A DNA stretch of 64,000 nucleotides from DATNPH01 sp036703315 (GTDB lineage Bacteria; Cyanobacteriota; Cyanobacteriia; Cyanobacteriales; Coleofasciculaceae): NCBI GenBank assembly GCA_036703315.1, contig DATNPH010000152.1:25274-89273 (forward strand), given 5' to 3'. The translations under genes were made by a program, and so were the position numbers. Numbering within the stretch: the first letter of the stretch is position 1; every line of letters begins with the position of its first letter. A model generated the notes under the pieces. The model was given only the letters and a program-made list of their open reading frames with translations, did no database searches and was not told the DNA's origin. Below, in pieces: positions 58,783 to 64,000 of the stretch.

Positions 58783-60339
58783 GTGACTAACAAAGTTCCG
58801 GAGCAAGAAAAATCTCAGTTAAATGGATCTGCAGCTGTCACTGAGCATGACCTACAGGAGCAGGACTCTGAGTTATTCCAAACACCCGAAACGCCTAAAA
58901 CCCGCCGCAACTGGCTATCGGGAGGGCGTGGTGTATTGATTGGATTGGGCGCTGGTATCCTCCTAGCTGTTGGAGGAATGCGTTTACTTGGCTCTCAACA
59001 ACCGACAGCTCCTGCCAAGAAACCTCCGACTGCCGCCTCATCAGCCCCAGCTCAAAGCGTTACGGTAGCAACAGTAGAAACAAAGAGCGTTAGCCGCACT
59101 TTAGAAGCGACTGGCAGTGTTGCCGCCTTTGAGCTAATTCCGGTGTCACCCCAGGCAACAGGCTTACAAATTAAAGAAGTATTGGTAGATCAGGGCGATT
59201 TTGTGAAAGCGGGACAGGTGATGGCACGTCTTGATGATGCCGTTCTTCAGGCGCAGTTAACGCAAGCCAGAGGTTCAGTGGCACAAGCTGAAGCGCGTTT
59301 GACAGAACTGCAAGCCGGAACGAGAAAAGAGGAAATTGCTCAGGCACAAGCCCGTTTAGAGCAAGCCCAAGCCCGTCTCAGGCAGTCACAAGCGAGTATC
59401 CCCAGACAGATCGAGCAAGCCGAAGCTCAAGTCGCATCGGCACAAGCACGGTTGAATCTAGCTGAAAATCGCTATAGGAGCAACGAATCCCTCGTTAACC
59501 AAGGAGCTGTGGCGCGAGATAGATTTAATGAGGCATTGAGTGACTATCAAAGTGCCCAGGCAAGTTTGTCTGAAGCTCAACAACGCCTTGCTCAAGCACG
59601 AAACACTAATAACCCAGAAATTGACCAGTTAGTCGCTGCTGTAAGTGAAGCCACACAGCAGCTAAACCAACTGCGTGCCGGTTCCCGTCCAGAGGCTATA
59701 GCTCAAGCCCAAGCGCAACTGGTTCAAGCAAAAGGGCAAGTACAGGCAACAACTGCGCAACTAACCAATACGCGGGTGATTGCTCCTGTCAACGGTAAGG
59801 TCGCCCAAAGAAATGCCCGTGTCGGTGATGTGAGTTCATCTTCGACAAAACTATTTACGATTATCCAAAACGGGCGTTTAGAACTCCTATTAAAGGTTCC
59901 TGAAACTCAGCTGAAACAAATTAGCCCTGGACAAGACGTAAAAATAACGTCTAACAAGGATAGCAAACTGAGCTTGCAAGGGAAAGTGCGAGAAATTGAA
60001 CCCCTTGTGAATGAAGAGTCTCGTCAGGCAACGCTCAAGGTGGACATACCTGCTGAGGAGTCTTTGCGACCTGGGATGTTTGTACGAGCTGCAATCATCA
60101 CCTCAGCCGTGACGGGTCTAACACTACCCTCAAAGGCAGTGCTACCTCAAGCGGATGGTAGCGCTATTGTCTATAAGCTGCAACGCGATGGCACGGTTAA
60201 AGCACAGCCAGTGCAGCTAGGAGAAATTATGTCGGGTGAGCGAGTAGAAATTAAAAGCGGTTTATCGGCAGGCGATCGCGTTGTCGTCAAGGGTGCCCCT
60301 TATCTCAAGGATGGCGACAAGGTCGAGATTCGTGGTTAG
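58783..60339 (+). CDS. RND efflux periplasmic adaptor (membrane fusion protein)
   Basis: The 518-residue protein has a cytosolic tail, one membrane helix (about residues 48-70), a biotinyl-lipoyl half (VEATGSVAAFELIPVSPQ-like, LVDQGDFVKAGQVMARLDDA), a long coiled-coil hairpin rich in Ala-Gln repeats (about 155-325), the second lipoyl half (VIAPVNGKVAQRNARVGDVS), and beta-barrel and membrane-proximal domains ending GDRVVVKGAPYLKDGDKVEI. This is the HlyD/AcrA type. GTG at 58783 has AGAGGGA upstream. It pairs with the RND pump gene 107 bases downstream. The hairpin is longer than in AcrA, as in other cyanobacterial adaptors. Confidence 0.92.
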   Translation: MTNKVPEQEKSQLNGSAAVTEHDLQEQDSELFQTPETPKTRRNWLSGGRGVLIGLGAGILLAVGGMRLLGSQQPTAPAKKPPTAASSAPAQSVTVATVETKSVSRTLEATGSVAAFELIPVSPQATGLQIKEVLVDQGDFVKAGQVMARLDDAVLQAQLTQARGSVAQAEARLTELQAGTRKEEIAQAQARLEQAQARLRQSQASIPRQIEQAEAQVASAQARLNLAENRYRSNESLVNQGAVARDRFNEALSDYQSAQASLSEAQQRLAQARNTNNPEIDQLVAAVSEATQQLNQLRAGSRPEAIAQAQAQLVQAKGQVQATTAQLTNTRVIAPVNGKVAQRNARVGDVSSSSTKLFTIIQNGRLELLLKVPETQLKQISPGQDVKITSNKDSKLSLQGKVREIEPLVNEESRQATLKVDIPAEESLRPGMFVRAAIITSAVTGLTLPSKAVLPQADGSAIVYKLQRDGTVKAQPVQLGEIMSGERVEIKSGLSAGDRVVVKGAPYLKDGDKVEIRG

Positions 60340-60446
60340 TAGTTAGTAGTTAGTGGCTAATAGTAAGAACAAACAATCAACCATGAACCATTAGCAATTA
60401 GCAATTAGCAATTAGCAATTAGCAATTAGCAATTAGCAATTAACAA
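60340..60446. repeat. Heptamer array TTAGCAA between adaptor and pump genes
   Basis: After TAGTTAG-type units (60339-60352), seven perfect TTAGCAA heptamers and one TTAACAA run from 60391 to 60446 and directly abut the ATG of the pump at 60447. The whole ribosome-binding position is repeat sequence. Confidence 0.95.
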
Positions 60447-63400
60447 ATGTCGTTCAACCTCTCTGCCTGGTCAATTAAAAAACCGGTTCCGACGCTGGTT
60501 CTATTCTTAGTTTTGACGCTAGTAGGCTGGCTCTCTTTTATCAACCTGGGTATTGATGCCAACCCGAATGTTGATATCCCAGCGGTTTCGATTACTGTTA
60601 CCCAGCCCGGTGCTGGTCCCACGGAACTGGAAACCCAGGTAACGAAGAAAGTTGAAGATGCGATCGCGGGTTTGGGTAATATTGACAACATTGTTTCAAC
60701 AGTCAACGATGGGGTTTCCAGTACCGTCGTTAACTTTGTCTTAGGCACCAATAGCGATCGCGCCACTAACGACGTTCGCAACGCGATCGCCCAAATTCGC
60801 CAAAATCTTCCCCAAGACATTAACGATCCAATTGTCAAGCGACTGGAATTTGCTGGTGGCCCAATTATGACCTACGCGGTCATTTCTGACCGAAGGTCAG
60901 TCGAAGAACTGAGCTACATGGTTGACCAGACAATCAGCCGCGCTTTACTGGCTGTCAAGGGAGTCGCCCAAGTGCCGAGGGTGGGCGGCGTTGACCGCGA
61001 AATCCGAGTTGACCTCGATCCAAGTCGCCTGCAAGCCCTCGGCATTACCGCCACTCAGGTCAATGACCAGATTCGTGCCTTCAACGTCAACTTACCAGGG
61101 GGGCGAGGTCAGCTAGGAGGAAGTGAACAGACCATCCGCACCCTGGGTAGCGCTCCGAATGTCGAGGTGTTGAAAACCTATCAAATTGCGCTCGAAAATG
61201 GAAGTTATGTTCCTCTATCCAGTCTTGGAGAAGTAACCAATAGTTTTGCCGAGGTGCGGCGGGAGGCACGGCTCAATGGTAAGCCCGTGGTCGCCTTCCA
61301 GGTGTTGCGCAGCACTGGCAGTACTCTGGTCAGCGTAGAAGAGGGGGTACGAAAAGCGGTAGAGCAAATGCAAAAAACTCTCCCCCCAGATGTCAAGCTG
61401 CAACTGATCTTCACGCGAGCCGACTTCATCCGCGAATCATACGAATCCACGATTGATGACTTAATCCAAGCGTCTGCATTGGCAGTGGTGACGATTCTCC
61501 TCTTTTTAAGAGATTGGCGAGCCACCTTAATTACAGCTGTCGCGTTGCCACTGTCAATCATTCCTACCTTTGCCGTTCAGCAGTTGTTGGGCTACACCCT
61601 CAACAACATGACCTTGCTGGCGTTGGCGCTAGCGGTGGGGAACTTGGTCGATGATGCAGTTGTGGAAATTGAGAATATGGAGCGGCACATGGCGATGGGC
61701 AAAACGCCTCGTCAAGCGGCTTTTGATTCTTCGGCAGAAGTGGGTTTGGCAGTGCTAGCGAGTGCAGCGACGATTATCGCTGTCTTTCTGCCTGTTGCAT
61801 TTATGGGCGGCGTTCCAGGTCAGTTTTTCCAACCGTTTGGGGTGACAGTTGCCGTTTCTACGATTTTTTCTACCCTCGTGGCACGTACTATAACCCCGAT
61901 GATGGGGGCTTTCTTAATGAAGCAGAAGAAAGTCAAGAGTAAAAAAAGCTCTTCTCGCTTCTACGGTTTCCCCAATACCTTCCGCGTGCGCTTTCAACCG
62001 TATCGAAGTTTGTTGACATGGGCATTGCGGCACCGTCTGACGACGATCATGATCGCACTGGCTTTTTTCATCGGCAGTGTGATGCTCATCCCTTTTATTC
62101 CTAAGGGATTATTCGATAACGGTGATATTGGTATTTCCACGGTTTCTGTCGAACTACCTCCCGGTTCGACTCTAGAAGACACAAAATCCGTTGTACAACA
62201 GGCAGCAACGCTAATTCAGCCAAGTCCAGCGGTTAGTAATGTGCTGGAAGTGATTGGGGCAGGTAGTGGTGCTGGCAGTTCGGAAAGTATCAACAAGGCA
62301 ACTCTGTTCGTTCAGCTTAAGCCCAAAGAAGACCGAGAACTCTCGCAAACTCAATTTGAGGAGCGCCTTCGTCCACAATTTGCCAAAATTCCAGGAGCGA
62401 GAATTAGTTTCCAGAGTCAAGGTGCAGGGGGAAGTAGCAAGGATGTATCAATCCTGCTCAAGAGCGAAAATCCCGAAGCGTTGACAACAGCTGCCAATGA
62501 ACTAGAAAAGCAGATGAGAACGGTGCCAGGTTTAGTAGAAGCGAGTTCTACGGCCAGCTTGGTGAAGCCAGAGATTTTGATAGCGCCTAATCCAGCGCGT
62601 GCCGCAGATTTGGGAGTAAACGTACAGGCGATCGCTCGTACTGCCTCCCTTGCCACGATTGGAGACAACGAAGCGAATTTAGCTAAGTTTAATCTCCCCG
62701 ATCGGCAAATTCCGATTCGGGTTCAAATCGACCCGAAGGCGCGTGAAGATATTGACACCCTCAAAAATCTCAAGGTGCCTGGTCAAAATAACACCTTGAT
62801 TCCCTTAGTAGCGGTGGCAGATATCCGCTTAGGTAGCGGTCCGGCACAAATTAACCGTTATGACCGATCTCGTCAGGTTTCCGTAGAAGCCAACTTGCAA
62901 GGCCTTGCTCTGGGAGATGCCGTCTCAGCGGTGAAAAAGCTACCTGCCATGAACCCACTGCCGCCAGGAGTTGTAGAGCAATCTGCTGGTGATGCCAAGA
63001 TTATGGGAGAGATTTTCTCTCGTTTTGGCACAGCTGTGGGACTGGCACTGATGTGTATCTATGCCATCCTCGTTTTGCTGTACAACAACTTTCTCCATCC
63101 CTTGACGATTATGGTGGCGTTACCCCTGTCCTTAGGTGGCGCACTACTCGGCTTGCTGATTGCTCAAAAAGCTTTAGGGCTATACGCTCTGATTGGGATT
63201 GTCCTGTTGATGGGGATTGTAACGAAAAATTCAATTCTACTGGTGGACTATACGTTAATCAACCAGGAAGAGGGCAAATCGCAGTATCAGGCAATAATTT
63301 CTGCTGGGGTGGATCGTCTGCGACCGATTATGATGACTTCCCTTGCCTCGATTGCTGGAACAGCGCCCCTTGCTTTTGGAATTGGTTCTGGGGCTGAAGT

Positions 63401-63596
63401 CCGCAGCCCGATGGGAATTGCAGTTATGGGTGGTTTTACAACCTCTACGCTGCTGACATTGGTTGTGGTGCCAGTGCTATTCACTTATGTGGATAACTTA
63501 CAGCGCTCGATTGTTGATCTAGGGCGGCATGGATTTAGCAAGAAACGCGGGCGTAGGGAAGTTGCTAAAGCGGCTCTTGAGAGTGGCGAGGAATAG
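60447..63596 (+). CDS. RND-family efflux transporter permease (AcrB/HAE1-like)
   Basis: The 1049-residue protein starts WSIKKPVPTLVLFLVLTLVG. It has two large periplasmic loops, twelve membrane segments in two halves, and the proton-relay segment ALALAVGNLVDDAVVEIENM with paired acidic residues. The porter motif GIVLLMGIVTKNSILLVDYT and the C-terminal GSGAEVRSPMGIAVMGGFTT are typical HAE1/AcrB family features. It expels hydrophobic or toxic compounds with the upstream adaptor and an outer-membrane channel encoded elsewhere. ATG at 60447 follows a heptamer array with no Shine-Dalgarno. Confidence 0.93.
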   Translation: MSFNLSAWSIKKPVPTLVLFLVLTLVGWLSFINLGIDANPNVDIPAVSITVTQPGAGPTELETQVTKKVEDAIAGLGNIDNIVSTVNDGVSSTVVNFVLGTNSDRATNDVRNAIAQIRQNLPQDINDPIVKRLEFAGGPIMTYAVISDRRSVEELSYMVDQTISRALLAVKGVAQVPRVGGVDREIRVDLDPSRLQALGITATQVNDQIRAFNVNLPGGRGQLGGSEQTIRTLGSAPNVEVLKTYQIALENGSYVPLSSLGEVTNSFAEVRREARLNGKPVVAFQVLRSTGSTLVSVEEGVRKAVEQMQKTLPPDVKLQLIFTRADFIRESYESTIDDLIQASALAVVTILLFLRDWRATLITAVALPLSIIPTFAVQQLLGYTLNNMTLLALALAVGNLVDDAVVEIENMERHMAMGKTPRQAAFDSSAEVGLAVLASAATIIAVFLPVAFMGGVPGQFFQPFGVTVAVSTIFSTLVARTITPMMGAFLMKQKKVKSKKSSSRFYGFPNTFRVRFQPYRSLLTWALRHRLTTIMIALAFFIGSVMLIPFIPKGLFDNGDIGISTVSVELPPGSTLEDTKSVVQQAATLIQPSPAVSNVLEVIGAGSGAGSSESINKATLFVQLKPKEDRELSQTQFEERLRPQFAKIPGARISFQSQGAGGSSKDVSILLKSENPEALTTAANELEKQMRTVPGLVEASSTASLVKPEILIAPNPARAADLGVNVQAIARTASLATIGDNEANLAKFNLPDRQIPIRVQIDPKAREDIDTLKNLKVPGQNNTLIPLVAVADIRLGSGPAQINRYDRSRQVSVEANLQGLALGDAVSAVKKLPAMNPLPPGVVEQSAGDAKIMGEIFSRFGTAVGLALMCIYAILVLLYNNFLHPLTIMVALPLSLGGALLGLLIAQKALGLYALIGIVLLMGIVTKNSILLVDYTLINQEEGKSQYQAIISAGVDRLRPIMMTSLASIAGTAPLAFGIGSGAEVRSPMGIAVMGGFTTSTLLTLVVVPVLFTYVDNLQRSIVDLGRHGFSKKRGRREVAKAALESGEE

Positions 63597-64000
63597 GGAT
63601 TCGATGCGGCTTGCCAGTGGTTGCCAAGAGTAAATACCAGCAAACAGAAGCGAGTTGAACTGTACCTACGGCTCGATCGCTTTTGAGCGCAACAATTTTT
63701 GTTCGCTAACACAGATGAAGAACAAAAAACCTTGACCAAGAAAGGTAGAGGGCTCTTATGCAGGAGGAAGAAGGAATGCCTTCGTCCTTTTCCCACGACC
63801 CAAGGGAGTAAGGGTATCAAGCCGCTTACAAATGTTCGATTTGGTGCCTCCCAATTGGCAGCAGGGCTGATTCGTTTTCCCGAAACCCGCCCGGAGTTTA
63901 AACTCCGGGCTAATAGCCAAAGTCGTCTAAAGACGACTCAAATAGTGATTTTCAGTCCTCTTGAGAGGACTTGATTCTATGAGACAGGGGTTTTAACCCC
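63597..64000. repeat. Intergenic region with row of four perfect palindromes
   Basis: The last 112 bases contain GCCCGGAGTTT/AAACTCCGGGC (63889-63910), AGTCGTCT-AA-AGACGACT (63921-63938), AGTCCTCT-TG-AGAGGACT (63954-63971) and GGGGTT-TT-AACCCC (63987-64000). Each is a perfect hairpin, separated by short AT-rich linkers. The first 290 bases hold no gene. Similar hairpin rows occur as dispersed elements in cyanobacteria; this one may continue past the window. Confidence 0.75.

Noticed and set aside
63699..63974. 91-codon plus-strand frame at the right end
   Set aside because: It runs through the palindrome row, has no ribosome site and no protein-like pattern.

Overview
The window looks like chromosomal DNA of a filamentous or otherwise large-genome cyanobacterium. 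The basis is the many HIP1-type GCGATCGC octamers, an RpaB-type response regulator, a cyanobacterial-style pilMNOQ operon, a TPS-CHAT surface protein, an ethylene-receptor-like hybrid kinase, and abundant heptanucleotide tandem repeats, small inverted-repeat elements and GC-rich dispersed palindromes. No rRNA, tRNA, CRISPR array or prophage was found. Species cannot be named from the sequence alone.

Layout. 1-6.9 kb: end of a HAMP/class III cyclase, a molybdopterin-fold lipoprotein, a start-less small secreted protein, a thioredoxin-fold protein, HdeD-like membrane protein, a methyltransferase and an RpaB-like regulator. 7-12.4 kb: pentapeptide-repeat membrane protein, divergent phosphodiester glycosidase, AraC regulator, methyltransferase and a glutamine-synthetase-family enzyme. 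12.5-20.1 kb: two overlapping giant sensor kinases, the first with an ETR1-type ethylene-binding domain. 20-27.5 kb: TPR protein, Bax1/DUF790 nuclease with an HD-like partner, GNAT, MATE exporter, a small membrane protein, a broken GNAT and a cupin. 27.7-35.3 kb: beta-CASP RNase-like protein, a 1.5 kb decayed/noncoding stretch with a GNAT remnant and a MITE-like element, small XRE regulator, peroxiredoxin-glutaredoxin fusion with a palindromic operator candidate, and a sugar-binding lipoprotein. 35.5-43.1 kb: a lone TnpB element next to pilM-pilN-pilO-pilQ, then a repeat-rich secreted protein. 43.7-49 kb: HU, threonine-phosphate decarboxylase, a cysteine-less flavin disulfide-reductase homologue, and a decayed zone (ABC permease pseudogene, LysR without its HTH, hemerythrin). 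49-56.5 kb: large TPS-CHAT protein, SGNH hydrolase, and a sigma/anti-sigma/Spy-like/YqiA-like operon. 57-64 kb: 38-aa membrane protein behind a consensus promoter, acyl-CoA dehydrogenase homologue, RND efflux pair, and a row of four perfect palindromes at the right edge.

Two themes stand out. (1) Signalling and envelope functions dominate: an ethylene-type sensor and an overlapping multi-PAS kinase, the type IV pilus core, TPS-CHAT protein, envelope-stress sigma operon, RND and MATE efflux. (2) Heptamer repeats lie not only between genes but at gene edges and inside genes. They abut start codons (RND pump, flavoprotein), supply the start codon of a beheaded LysR, sit at the break of an ABC permease, and are apparently translated in frame as inserts in two histidine-kinase ATPase domains and in a PLP enzyme. 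All calls come from reading the sequence; no database search was possible.
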